This document shows, one piece after another, positions 1 to 8,828 of a stretch of 43,214 nt of DNA. The notes under the pieces are model-generated. The model was given only the letters and a program-made list of their open reading frames with translations, searched no databases and was not told where the DNA came from. Made by a program: the position numbers and the translations under genes. The stretch spans positions 1-43,214 of the forward strand of contig JABLUY010000282.1 in NCBI GenBank assembly GCA_013306675.1. Direction: 5' to 3'. The stretch is from Thraustochytrium sp. TN22. Its lineage: Eukaryota > Sar > Bigyra > Thraustochytrida > Thraustochytriidae. The first letter of the stretch is position 1, and each line of letters opens with the position of its first letter.

Positions 1-560
1 CGAGGACGAGGACAAGCGCGAGAATAGCAGTCTGAAGGTGAGAGCCTCTCACTCCAATTGCGGGCAGGGGGCGAGCATGAGCACGAGCACGAGCACGAGC
101 ACAAGCACGAGCACGAGCACAAGCACGAGCACGAGCACAAGCACGAGGACGAGGACGAGGACGAGGACAAGCGCGAGAATAGCAGTCTGACGGCGACCAG
201 AGCGCCTCTCACTCCCAGTGCGGGCGAGCACGAGGACGAGCACGAGCACGAGGACGAGCACGAGCACAAGCACAAGCACAAGCGCAAGCACGAGGACGAG
301 GACGAGGACAAGCGCGAGAATAGCAGTCTGAAGGTGAGAGCCTCTCACTCCCATAGCGGCCAGGAGGCGAGCACGAGCATGAGCACGAGCACGAGGACGA
401 GCACAAGCACGAGCACAAGCACAAGCACGAGCACGAGCACGAGCACAAGCACGAGGACGAGGACGAGGACGAGGACGAGCACCGCTCAGAGGGCCCGGCG
501 TCGAAGACGACGACAAGTACGACGAGCACAAGCACGAGCACAAGCACGATGACCTCGAGC
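1..560. repeat. Minisatellite of hexamer (GAGCAC/GAGGAC) arrays with interspersed unique cores
   Basis: The block is dominated by runs of GAGCAC, AAGCAC and GAGGAC hexamers. They are punctuated by a core that begins GACAAGCGCGAGAATAGCAG at about positions 11, 166 and 307, followed by a short GCCTCTCACTCC-type stretch. Spacing between cores is about 155 and 141 bp, so this is roughly a 140-155 bp higher-order tandem repeat with three copies, the first cut by the window edge. Both strands stay open (His-Glu or Thr-Ser runs on plus, Leu-Val runs on minus) because the hexamer lacks stops, so these frames are not taken as genes. Confidence 0.85.
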
Positions 561-834
561 ACACGAACATGAGTACAAGGACGGGTACAAGAACGAGAGC
601 GTAAGGATCAGGACGCAGAGCACCGGATTTTGCAGAGCGTTCCCGTACAGATGCCGGCTGTAAGGCGCAGAAGCGCGGCGAGGAGGCGGTCTTCTGGGCA
701 CGAGGTCGACAGCGCGAATGAAGATCAATCCAAAGACAGACCTCGCCAGAGACGAACCTCGTGCACTGCGAGCAAAAGTCGCAAGCCGCAAGAAGCGCGC
801 ATGGGCTCGATCACATAGTTTGGCACATTGTTGA
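561..834. other. Intergenic, 3' flank of AP-3 beta
   Basis: Unique sequence between the minisatellite and the stop codon of the AP-3 beta gene. Short frames occur but none shows a recognisable motif. I see no RNA gene and no canonical polyadenylation hexamer for the minus-strand gene here. Confidence 0.5.
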
Positions 835-3800
835 TTAGGCCGCGACCTGGAAGAGGTGGGCAGCGAGGTCGTCACAGAGCGTGGCGGCGAGCATAAAGTC
901 GTCGGAAGCGACGCGGAGGGCCTCAGCATCGAGGGAAATGAGCACGACCGCATGGTGGTCGGAAAGTTTGCGTCCAGCCGCCATGAGGCGGGCAGTGCCG
1001 CCCGGGAGAAGGGCGCAGGCAACGTTGGCGACGCGCTGCAGGCGAGCGGCGAGGTCCTCGGCAGAGAGCGAGGCGACAAGGCTGGCGGCGCTGGGGCTGA
1101 GCGCGCGCTTGGTCTCGTTCATGCCGGAGAGCTGGGACTGGCGCTTGGCAAAGGTGGCCTCGTCCGCGACGAGGTCTGTGGCGGGTGAGAGCAGCTCGCC
1201 ACAGGGCGCCGCGAGGCTGGCTGGAAAGGCGCCGCGGTCGTTGGAGATACTAAACTTGACGGGTGTCTTGGATTTGCCGGCGAAGTCCACGTGCATGACG
1301 ACGCGCTCCGAGGCACCGGGCGGTAGTGTGGAGATTTCGGGGAACGGCACGAGCTGCTGGTCAGCCTCGAGGCGGAGGTGCGAGGCGCGAATGCCCGTCA
1401 TGACCTGCGAGCGTGCGTTGGTGATGTAGAGCTGGACCTCGTTCATGCGCTTGTTGAAGCTCGAGGGTTGACGCGTGAAGACGGCCTCGGCGCGCAGGCC
1501 GTCGCCATGCACGGCGCCCAGCACGGTGTGGCGCGGGCGCGCGTCGGCGTCGTCATCCTCGGGAGCCGCGAGAAGCGCGCTCGGGGCGGCGGCGGCAGTG
1601 GCGGCCGGAGGGGAAGCCGCCGCGCCGGGCGCGAGCGGCGCCGCGGCGGCAGCGCCCGGCGCGTAGGAGTCGAACATGGCCAGGACATCGTCCGGGTCGC
1701 GATGCGCAGGCATTGTGTCGCCGTGCTCGCTGTCGGCGCCGCCGTCCGTGGAGCTGCTCGAGGAGCCAGACCCGGACGAGGAGGAGCCAGACCCGGAGCC
1801 GCTGTACGAGGACGAGGATGAGCCCGAGGAAGAAGACGAGGAGGAGGAGGACTCAGAGGACGCGGAGTCGGCCCGGGGCCGACCGTGCGGCACGGCCGTG
1901 TTGGCGGCGGCGCGGTCGCGATTGGCGTCGTCCTCGTCCTCGTAAAAGTTCGCGTACGGATGGGCGGCGCGCGTGGACCCGCTAGCCGGGTTCGCGCCGC
2001 TGTACGAGGATGCTGCCTGTCTCGGCTCGCGCAGGCCGGCAGAAGAGGCGGACGCAGGCCAGTCCGGGAGCGGGCGGTAGCCCGGCGCATTGTGCCCGGC
2101 GCAGTGCGAGAGCGAGTCGAGCACGAAGCGGCCCTGCGGGTCCACCACGACGGCGGAGTCAATCATCTGCATGTCGGGCGCCGGTTTGGGCGCCAGCAGG
2201 ACTTCCGTCAGCATGTCGGCGAAGGCGCCCCGTGTGAGGAGCGCGCGCAGAAAGCGCGCGCGGTCGCGCAGATCGTAGCTCTTGTCGAAGCGCGCGAGCT
2301 CGAGCACATAGTCGAGCAGCTTGTCGACAGCGGCGCGTGCGCGCACGAGCGCTTCGGCGTCGAGGTGCTCGTTGATCCCGAAGCGCTCGGGGGCGGCAAA
2401 GGCCATGTGCAGGCGCGCAGCGAGGTTGACAATCTGCATCTTGACGACGGGCGCCTCGGTGGCGAAGGAGAGCGCCAGCTTGCGCAACACCTCGGGTGCG
2501 ATATCCGGCACGAAGCGCACAAATTCGGCGGCAATCCAGACGACGGAGGCGCGCGCGGACGGGATGCTGGTGTGGTCCAGCATGCGCACGAGGCGGCGCA
2601 CCATGATGGCGTGGTCCGGGTGCTGCTGCAAGACGGTGCGCGTGACCACGACAGCCTCGCCGACGACGGCAGCGTCCGGGCAGGTCATCAGCGAGACGAG
2701 CCCACGCAGGCAGCGCTCGGCGAGATGTGGCATGGCGTTCACCAGGCGGCCCACGGCGCGCACGACGCTGCAGGCAAAGCGCTTGTCTGGGTGGGAAAGG
2801 TAGACCTCGAACTCGGAGAGCACGGCGTCTGCGTTGGCGCCATAGGCCAGCAGCGTGAGGACGTCAACCTTGGCGATGCGCACGAAGGAGGCGTCCGAGG
2901 CGGTGCGCACGAAAAAGGACTCGAGGTGCGGGCGGAAAAACTGCGGCGCTTCCGTAGCGATGGGCACGATGGACTGCAGGGCCATGTATTGCACCTCGCG
3001 CGGGCCGCGCAGCAGGCGGACAAGCGCGGAGGCCATCTTGGTCATGGCGGCGTCCGACCGCTTGCCGCAGTACCAGAGCAGCGAGACAGCCGCCAGAACG
3101 ACGGACGTGTTGCGGCTCAGCAGCAGCGGGAGGCAGGTCTTGAGCATGTGCCGGTGGTCCGGCTCCAGCGGCCGGTCCTCGGCCGGCTCGTCCAGCGACA
3201 GCATGGGCGCGGGGGCAGGCACCGGCGCGGCCCGCCGGCTGCTGGCGCCTTTTGGGCTCTTGTGCTCGCGGTAGCCGCTGTTGCCGCCGGCGTCGCCAGA
3301 AGCCGCCTCGGGCAGCAGGTCGCCCACCTCGGCGTGGTCGCTGGCGCTGGCGCTGGCGCTGGCGCTCGCCGCGGCGGTCTGGCCAGGGCTGTCCTCGTCG
3401 TCCGACGCGTAGAAGGACTGAAGGTCGCGCGCCGTGGGCAGCTTTCGCGCGGGCGGCGCAGCGGACGAAACTTCGGCGGGCGCGCCGTAGCTGCCGTTGC
3501 CGCCGGCGGCCGCCGCGGAGCCGCCCGAGGCATCCGCGTCGGCCGCGCTGCGCGCAGGCGCCGCCACAAGCAGCAGCGAGGGTCGCATGAAGAACTCGCG
3601 CGCGTAGCGCGTGAGCACGGCGATGAGGATCACCTGACCCCACTCCTCCATGTCGGGCAGCAGCGTGCAGAGGCGGCGAAAGACGGGGTGGATGAGGTCG
3701 AAGCGCTCTGGACAGATCTCCTGAAAAGACGTGACGGCGCTGCCGACGACCAAGTTGGAGTGGTCATCGAGCAGCTTGACTAGCATCGCGATGAGCTCGT

Positions 3801-4299
3801 CCGAGGTGTTCGGGTCGAGCCCAAAGATCTTGGGCAGCGCCAGCGCCGCGGTCTTGCGCACGTGCACGGACGAGTCGCCCGCGCACTTTTGCACAGCCAT
3901 GATCTGCAGCTGCACGATGTCGCGCACGCGGATGGACGTCATGGTGCGCAGCGCCAGCGCGCGGATGAGCGGGTTGCCGTCCGCCAGATCCTTTTGGAAC
4001 GAGTTCACCGACAGCAGCGCCAGCTCGCGGCACGTCGCGTCGTGGTCCGCGTAGTGCATGAGGAAGACGTACACCAGCTTCTTGAGCTCCACCGACCGCA
4101 CCACCACGTTCTTGACCACGTCCGGGAAGAACTGGCTCACGTCGCGCCCCTTGCTCACCATGGCCAGCAGCCACTTCATCGCCTGCGTGCGCTCCGACAC
4201 GCCCGACGCCGCATTGTGCGACCGCCCGGCCAGCAGCCCGCGCAGCCGCCCCGCGTTCACCGACTCCTCGAAGAACCGCGCGTCGCCCAGCCGCAGCAT
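835..4299 (-). CDS. AP3B1: AP-3 adaptor complex subunit beta
   Basis: Large beta subunit of the AP-3 adaptor, which sorts membrane cargo from endosomes or trans-Golgi to lysosome-related compartments. The product is 1154 residues, close to the usual 1,000-1,150. Residues about 25-250 form the HEAT-like adaptin N-terminal domain, with a stretch like KKLVYVFLMHYA and later DLIHPVFRRLC and EEWGQV, all matching AP-3 beta. Around 285-300 lies an FYASDDED motif followed by a DHR...LLLSRN segment, a signature of beta-3 rather than beta-1/2. The hinge at about 806-854 is almost pure Ser/Gly with acidic residues, the phosphorylatable hinge typical of AP-3 beta. The C-terminal 200 residues fit the AP3B C-terminal region. 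The start is the first ATG in frame; an upstream TTG would add only five residues. No intron is evident. Confidence 0.9.
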   Translation of the reverse strand: MLRLGDARFFEESVNAGRLRGLLAGRSHNAASGVSERTQAMKWLLAMVSKGRDVSQFFPDVVKNVVVRSVELKKLVYVFLMHYADHDATCRELALLSVNSFQKDLADGNPLIRALALRTMTSIRVRDIVQLQIMAVQKCAGDSSVHVRKTAALALPKIFGLDPNTSDELIAMLVKLLDDHSNLVVGSAVTSFQEICPERFDLIHPVFRRLCTLLPDMEEWGQVILIAVLTRYAREFFMRPSLLLVAAPARSAADADASGGSAAAAGGNGSYGAPAEVSSAAPPARKLPTARDLQSFYASDDEDSPGQTAAASASASASASDHAEVGDLLPEAASGDAGGNSGYREHKSPKGASSRRAAPVPAPAPMLSLDEPAEDRPLEPDHRHMLKTCLPLLLSRNTSVVLAAVSLLWYCGKRSDAAMTKMASALVRLLRGPREVQYMALQSIVPIATEAPQFFRPHLESFFVRTASDASFVRIAKVDVLTLLAYGANADAVLSEFEVYLSHPDKRFACSVVRAVGRLVNAMPHLAERCLRGLVSLMTCPDAAVVGEAVVVTRTVLQQHPDHAIMVRRLVRMLDHTSIPSARASVVWIAAEFVRFVPDIAPEVLRKLALSFATEAPVVKMQIVNLAARLHMAFAAPERFGINEHLDAEALVRARAAVDKLLDYVLELARFDKSYDLRDRARFLRALLTRGAFADMLTEVLLAPKPAPDMQMIDSAVVVDPQGRFVLDSLSHCAGHNAPGYRPLPDWPASASSAGLREPRQAASSYSGANPASGSTRAAHPYANFYEDEDDANRDRAAANTAVPHGRPRADSASSESSSSSSSSSGSSSSSYSGSGSGSSSSGSGSSSSSTDGGADSEHGDTMPAHRDPDDVLAMFDSYAPGAAAAAPLAPGAAASPPAATAAAAPSALLAAPEDDDADARPRHTVLGAVHGDGLRAEAVFTRQPSSFNKRMNEVQLYITNARSQVMTGIRASHLRLEADQQLVPFPEISTLPPGASERVVMHVDFAGKSKTPVKFSISNDRGAFPASLAAPCGELLSPATDLVADEATFAKRQSQLSGMNETKRALSPSAASLVASLSAEDLAARLQRVANVACALLPGGTARLMAAGRKLSDHHAVVLISLDAEALRVASDDFMLAATLCDDLAAHLFQVAA

Positions 4300-4779
4300 C
4301 GCGCCGCCGCCCAAGCCGCTCTGCCGCGCCGCTCCACCAGTGCGGACTTCCGCCCTGCCGCTGTTGGCTTGTTAGCTATTATCAGCCAGGCCGAGCCGAG
4401 CGCCAACGGCGGCGCCGCGACCTCGAGCCTCGCGCGCGGCCTCAAAGGCCGGCCTGGCGGCGGCGGGCGACTCGGAGCGGACGTCCGCGGCGAGAACTGG
4501 TTCTGGACGCCCTTGCGCTTTTCGCTGCCGGGCGAGATCGTCTGCGAGGCCATGTGACCGCACACGGAGGAGACATGCGGCGGGACGGGAACTTGAAGCT
4601 GGGCCCTGAAGAGTGGGCCGACATGCATGTGCATGCAGGCATGGCGATCTTGAGGTCGTCACTCTGGCCCGGTATGATGTGTGTCCGTGAATCCTTGAGC
4701 TTGAGGTGAGATGCGAAGGAAAGCCTTGACCGTGATGACCATGCCACGAGTATTCACCAACCTCGAGTCGGACACGTCG

Positions 4780-4965
4780 CACGAGTCGCCCGAGTCGCAC
4801 GAGCCGGACGAGTCACACGAACCGCACGAGTCACACGAGTCACACGAGTCGCACGAGTCGCCCGAGTCGCACGAGTCGCACGAGTCGCACGAGCCGGACG
4901 AGTCGCACGAACCGGACGAGTCGCACGAACCGCACGAACCGCATGAACAACACGAACACGAGTCG
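4780..4965. repeat. 9-bp minisatellite (CACGAGTCG-type)
   Basis: About twenty imperfect tandem copies of a 9-mer, mostly GAGTCGCAC with GAGCCGGAC, GAGTCACAC and GAACCGCAC variants. Because the period is a multiple of three, every frame lacking a stop stays open: Glu-Ser-His runs on plus, Cys-Asp-Ser or Arg-Ala-Thr runs on minus. Confidence 0.9.
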
Positions 4966-5033
4966 CACAAGTCTCACACAAGCTTGATGTCTTCATTCCG
5001 AGTCACATGCGCCAAAAATCATTGTCCTGCCTT

Positions 5034-5039
5034 TTTATT
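5034..5039 (-). terminator. Putative polyadenylation signal AATAAA
   Basis: On the minus strand this reads AATAAA inside CCTAATAAAAAGG, about 70 nt after the stop of the helical repeat protein gene. Position and sequence fit a eukaryotic poly(A) signal. It is the only exact AATAAA I found at a gene end in the window, so the hexamer may not be widely used by this organism. Confidence 0.45.
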
Positions 5040-5106
5040 AGGCAAGAGATGGTCGGGTGGTAGTAGTACTGTAGCTAAGAGTTGGTGGAGAGAGGCAGCG
5101 GCATGC

Positions 5107-6264
5107 TTACTCCATCTTCTGGGCGGCCGCGTCGTAGGTGTTGGCAAGGTAGTCCTTGGCCGTCTGGTAGGCGGAGTCGAAGCTCGCCTTGAGGCTGTCG
5201 GCGGTCTCCGAGCAGGTGGAGCTAGCATCGCGGGCGGTGGCCTTGGCACTGTTGACGACGCCGCGGCCCTGGTCCATGGCGTCACGCTTGGTGGCGTCGA
5301 TGGTGTTGGCGGCGTCGTTGCCGGCGGCCATGGACTTGTGGTAGAGGCGCTTGGCCTCGTCCGAGGCGGAGTTGCCGAAGGCGGCGTAGCGAGCCTCCTG
5401 AGCCTTGTGGTAAAGCTTGTTGCCGAAGCGCGAGAGGGTGTTGGGGGCGTCGCGCACGGCGTCCATGGTGCCCTCGGCGGTGCGCTGGGCGGCGTCGACG
5501 GCGCCGGCGCCAGCATCCTCGACGCGCTCGCCGGCCGAGGCAACGGTGTTGTAGACGGAATCGTAGACGCTGACGTAGTCGGAGTGCGCGGAGCGGAGCT
5601 CCTTGCGCATCTCGCGGTAGGCCTTGTCCAGGGTGCCCTCGGCCTTGGAGCTGTCGAGGGACTTGTACATGCGGTCCTGGGCCTCCTCGGCCTTGGTCTT
5701 GACGATCTCCTGGGCCTCCTTCATGGAGATCTTGCCGTTCTCGACCTGCGAGCGCACATCGTCGGCGGTCTTCTGCATCTCCTTGCGCAGCTCCTCGACG
5801 GAGGGCGCGGTGGCCTGCTCGTACTTGTCCATGAAGGTCTCGTGCGCCTTGTTGGCGCGGGTCTGCAGGTCGGTGAGCGCGTTGCGCACCTTGTCGCTCA
5901 CGGTGTCGTCCTTGCGCTTCACAAGGTTGGCGTTCACCAGCTGCTCGCGGGCCGAGTCGTACGCGGTGTCGTACTGACGGAGCCACGAGTTGCGCGTCTC
6001 CTCGGCCTTGAGCGAGGCGTCGCGGAAGGTGTCCATGATGGTCTTGTAGGTCGCATCCTTGGTCTCGGTGGCCTTGTCGGCCGCCTCCTGCAGCTTGGCG
6101 TCCACCTGCGTGGCCACGTCGCTCTGGCCCACGCTGAGCACGCTAAACACGAGCGCGGCGAAGAGCACCACCGCGACGCTCCACACGCGGGGCGACGACA
6201 TGGCCGACGCGCGGGGCCGCTCCTCGGCCCGCTTCTGAAGCGGCACGCTCGCCGTCTGCGCCAT
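5107..6264 (-). CDS. Signal-anchored amphipathic helical repeat protein (LEA/apolipoprotein-like)
   Basis: I do not recognise a named family. The 385-residue product has one hydrophobic segment at about residues 28-45 and then about 340 residues of polar, Ala/Lys/Glu/Asp-rich sequence almost free of Pro and Trp. Repeated motifs such as KAEE, DKAYR, YDSVYNT, DAAQRTAEGTMDAVRD and LYHKAQEARYAAF give an 11-residue-like helical rhythm, as in group 3 LEA proteins, perilipins or exchangeable apolipoproteins. The first ATG has a strong context (AGAATGG). An internal Met at residue 22 would give a classical cleaved signal peptide instead of a signal anchor. A role in lipid-surface binding or stress protection is only suggested by composition. 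Confidence 0.75.
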   Translation of the reverse strand: MAQTASVPLQKRAEERPRASAMSSPRVWSVAVVLFAALVFSVLSVGQSDVATQVDAKLQEAADKATETKDATYKTIMDTFRDASLKAEETRNSWLRQYDTAYDSAREQLVNANLVKRKDDTVSDKVRNALTDLQTRANKAHETFMDKYEQATAPSVEELRKEMQKTADDVRSQVENGKISMKEAQEIVKTKAEEAQDRMYKSLDSSKAEGTLDKAYREMRKELRSAHSDYVSVYDSVYNTVASAGERVEDAGAGAVDAAQRTAEGTMDAVRDAPNTLSRFGNKLYHKAQEARYAAFGNSASDEAKRLYHKSMAAGNDAANTIDATKRDAMDQGRGVVNSAKATARDASSTCSETADSLKASFDSAYQTAKDYLANTYDAAAQKME

Positions 6265-7621
6265 TCTGCCTGCTGTGTTCTCTGCTACTAGCTCGCTCGC
6301 TCGCTCGCTCGCTGCTGATCCTTGTGCTGCTCAAGCTCGATTCGGGTCTGGTTGGCTGGCTGGCTGGCCGCCCGGCCGGCCGACCTCGTCTCGAGCTCGT
6401 CCACCAGGCTGGGCGATAGCGAGCAAGCACGCAAGCAACAAGCGGGAAAGAAAGCAAATAGCGGCAAGCGCGAAGCTCCGCGGCCTGAGCATCACCGTGG
6501 AGGCTTCCGCGCTGACAGTGAGGCTCGGCGATGCGCGGGCCGGCCGGCCGGCCCTTGTTGGGAGCATTCCCGCCGTCGCCTCCGCCTCGGCGAAGCTTTG
6601 GGCGGCGCCCTGCGGCCCTCGCCACGACGTGGTCCGTCGGCCTCGGGAAGCGCAGGGCGTGGTCACGGTGCGTGGCGAGGCGAGGCGTGGCGCGAACTGG
6701 CTGACGGAGCTGGCAGGCCTGGCAGGCCTGGCAGGCAGGAGGAGACGCCGAGTCGGGGTCGGAGTCCGACTTCTGCGAGTCCGGCTCAAGGCGAGGCGTG
6801 CGCCGCGCGGCCGGGAAGCTGGCAGCGAGGCCGCCCGCAGGTTTCTGCATGGGCTGCCTGAGCAAGCCGCTCACTACAGCGGCTCAGGCGGTTGAGCTGA
6901 GCTCAGGCTGAGCTGTCGACCCAGTTGAGCGTGACCTGCTTAGCCAGCCTGACTCGGACTCGGAGGACGAGGACGAGGACGCTGAGGATCATCGCTCGCA
7001 AGCGGCGAGAGCGAGCAAGTTGCCTTCTCTGGCATCATGAAGCTTCTGAGAGCTAGCCAGTGCCTGTGACAATGTGTCATCATGGCTCGAGATTCTCGCA
7101 AGGCGCCGGACGGCGCGTCGGCTACGGTCGGCGGGCTCGGAGAAGCTCAAGCCTGGCGCAGCACGGCGCGGCGCGGCCGCAGCGCGGCGTGCAGCGCTCG
7201 TGGTCGGTGACGGTGGCATCGATCGTCGCGCACGAGACGAGCCTGCCAAGGCAAGGCATGGGCCCCTCGCTGCGCGCGACGGCTCGCTGCGCTGCAGAGC
7301 TGCAGAGCGCAGCGCAGCGACCCCGCGCGCGACGGGCGCGCGCAACGCAGCGCGACGCAGCCCATGGCCGCCGCGAGCGGCGAGGCGCAGAGCGCAGCGT
7401 GAGCCTCGCGAGGTCAACGCCTGCCAACTCGGAACCGGGCACCTGGGCCGGCACCCGAGCGGTCACCTTGGGTGTGCGCGGGCACTGGGTGTGCGGAGGG
7501 GTGGGCGCCGCGCGGGGACGGTACCACTGGCACGGGTGGCGCGCGGGTGGCGCGCGGCAGAACTGGGTCTCGCGCGCGGAGTTGCGGCTGGGCGCGGCCA
7601 GGGGCGCGCGGGCCGGGCAGG
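6265..7621. other. Divergent intergenic region with short tandem repeats
   Basis: This 1.36 kb separates two divergent genes (helical protein minus, BUD23 plus) and should hold both promoters. It contains a GCTC array at 6291-6314, a GGCT array near 6351-6370, three copies of GGCAGGCCT near 6711-6738, self-complementary GAGCTGAGCTCAGG near 6894, and GACTCGGACTCGG at 6951-6963. Many overlapping frames exist but all are Arg/Ala-rich noise without motifs. I see no tRNA or other RNA gene. Confidence 0.5.
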
Positions 7622-8503
7622 ATGAGCCGGCCGGAGCACGTGTCGCCGCCCGAGCTCTTCTACGATGAGAAGGAGGCGAGCAAGTACGCGCGCAGCACGC
7701 GCATGCAGCAGATTCAGAGTCAGATCTCGGAGCGCGCGCTGGAGCTGCTCAAGCTGCCCGAGGGCGCGCCGGCGCTGCTGCTGGACATTGGGTGCGGCAC
7801 GGGCATGAGTGGGTCTGTGCTGGAGGAGCACGGTCATGCTTGGGTCGGCATGGACATCTCGCGCGACATGCTGGAGATCGCGGCGGGCAACATCGCCGAG
7901 GAGGGCTCCGACGGCGACGTGCTGCACCGCGACATGGGCACCGGGCTGGGCTTTCGTGGCGGCGTCTTCGACGGCGCCATCAGCGTGTCTGCCGTGCAGT
8001 GGCTCTGTTACGCGAGTCACAAGGACCACGTGCCGCAGAAGCGCCTCAAGCGCTTCTTCCAGGACCTCTACGACGCGCTGCGCCGCGGCGCGCGCGCCGT
8101 GCTCCAGTTTTACCCGGAGACGCCGCAGCAGATGGAGCTCATCTCCTCGGCCGCCATGAGCGTGGGCTTTGGCGCCGGCGTCCTTGTGGATTACCCGAAC
8201 TCGGCCAAGGCCAAGAAGTACTACCTCGTGCTCTTCACGGCTGGCCCCGGCCAGACGGCGGACCTCCCGAGCGCCAAGACTGGCCAGGAGGACGCTGCCA
8301 GCTTCCACCCGGGCCGCCGCGACACGGTCGCCTTTGAGTCTGAGCGCCGTGGCTTTCGCGGCAAGAAGCGCGGCCGCCGTGAGCAGGCCAATGTCAAGTC
8401 GCGCGACTGGGTCATGCAGAAGAAGGATCGTCAGCGCCGCCAGGGCAAGGAGGTGTCGCGCGACTCCAAGTACTCTGGTCGCAAGCGTCAGGGCAAGTTC
8501 TGA
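7622..8503 (+). CDS. BUD23: 18S rRNA (guanine-N7)-methyltransferase BUD23
   Basis: SAM-dependent methyltransferase that methylates a guanine at N7 in 18S rRNA during small-subunit maturation, working with TRMT112 in known systems. The 293-residue product matches the family along its length. It opens with PEHVSPPELFYDEKEA, and residues about 55-63 give the SAM-binding LDIGCGTG. Then come WVGMDIS, a DMG...FDGAISVSAVQWLC active-site region, and a VDYPNSAKAKKYYL stretch. The C-terminal Lys/Arg-rich tail with W-x-KKDRQRRQGKEV and YSGRKRQGKF is the BUD23 C-terminal domain. The ATG is fixed because the next residues are the conserved family start. It converges on the TrpEG gene. Confidence 0.95.
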   Translation: MSRPEHVSPPELFYDEKEASKYARSTRMQQIQSQISERALELLKLPEGAPALLLDIGCGTGMSGSVLEEHGHAWVGMDISRDMLEIAAGNIAEEGSDGDVLHRDMGTGLGFRGGVFDGAISVSAVQWLCYASHKDHVPQKRLKRFFQDLYDALRRGARAVLQFYPETPQQMELISSAAMSVGFGAGVLVDYPNSAKAKKYYLVLFTAGPGQTADLPSAKTGQEDAASFHPGRRDTVAFESERRGFRGKKRGRREQANVKSRDWVMQKKDRQRRQGKEVSRDSKYSGRKRQGKF

Positions 8504-8766
8504 GCAGGCACTTGTAGGTTTTACGTACTGCCTTATGCTGCTGCCTGCTGCTGCCGTCGCAGGAACGAAAGCAGTGCCGACGAAGAAAAAAATACACAAA
8601 CGAAAGTGTTCGACGGCGGGCCGACTGCTGCTCTGTATCTCAACACCACCATTGGCCAATAACGATTTCTCGTGTTCCCCCTGCTTTTTTTCCTGTTCGT
8701 TTTGTTGGGGCCCAAACCTGATCTTGCGCAAGCTTTGCCGGTCCGCGAAAGGATTCTTTCTCTCCT

Positions 8767-8798
<32 letters not shown>

Positions 8799-8828
8799 AT
8801 CTATCCCGTTGTTCTTCCTCACTTAGGC
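8504..8828. other. Convergent 3' intergenic region
   Basis: The 325 bp between the BUD23 and TrpEG stop codons are clearly lower in GC than the flanking genes. They hold an A-rich stretch (GAAGAAAAAAATACAC near 8580) serving BUD23 and a TTTC array serving TrpEG. No gene or RNA is evident. Confidence 0.55.
8755..8798. repeat. (TTTC)n microsatellite
   Basis: About eight or nine uninterrupted TTTC units lie 30-75 nt downstream of the TrpEG stop. In the sense of that gene the tract is GAAA, i.e. purine-only. Confidence 0.95.

Larger units (their letters stand above)
4300..5106. other. Intergenic between AP-3 beta and helical repeat protein
   Basis: About 800 bp holding the presumed promoter and 5' leader of AP-3 beta (minus strand), a 9-bp minisatellite at 4780-4965 and the 3' flank of the next minus-strand gene. 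The first 250 bp next to the AP-3 beta ATG are as GC-rich as coding DNA. A plus-strand frame crosses the minisatellite and continues antisense to the next gene; it is not accepted as a gene. Confidence 0.5.

Noticed and set aside
1885-3783. 632-codon plus-strand frame antisense to AP-3 beta
   Set aside because: Same composition shadow; the AP-3 beta frame has family motifs along its whole length.
4711-6291. 526-codon plus-strand frame through the 9-bp minisatellite
   Set aside because: The first part is the Glu-Ser-His repeat and the remainder is antisense to the helical repeat protein; Gly/Val/Leu-rich without domains.
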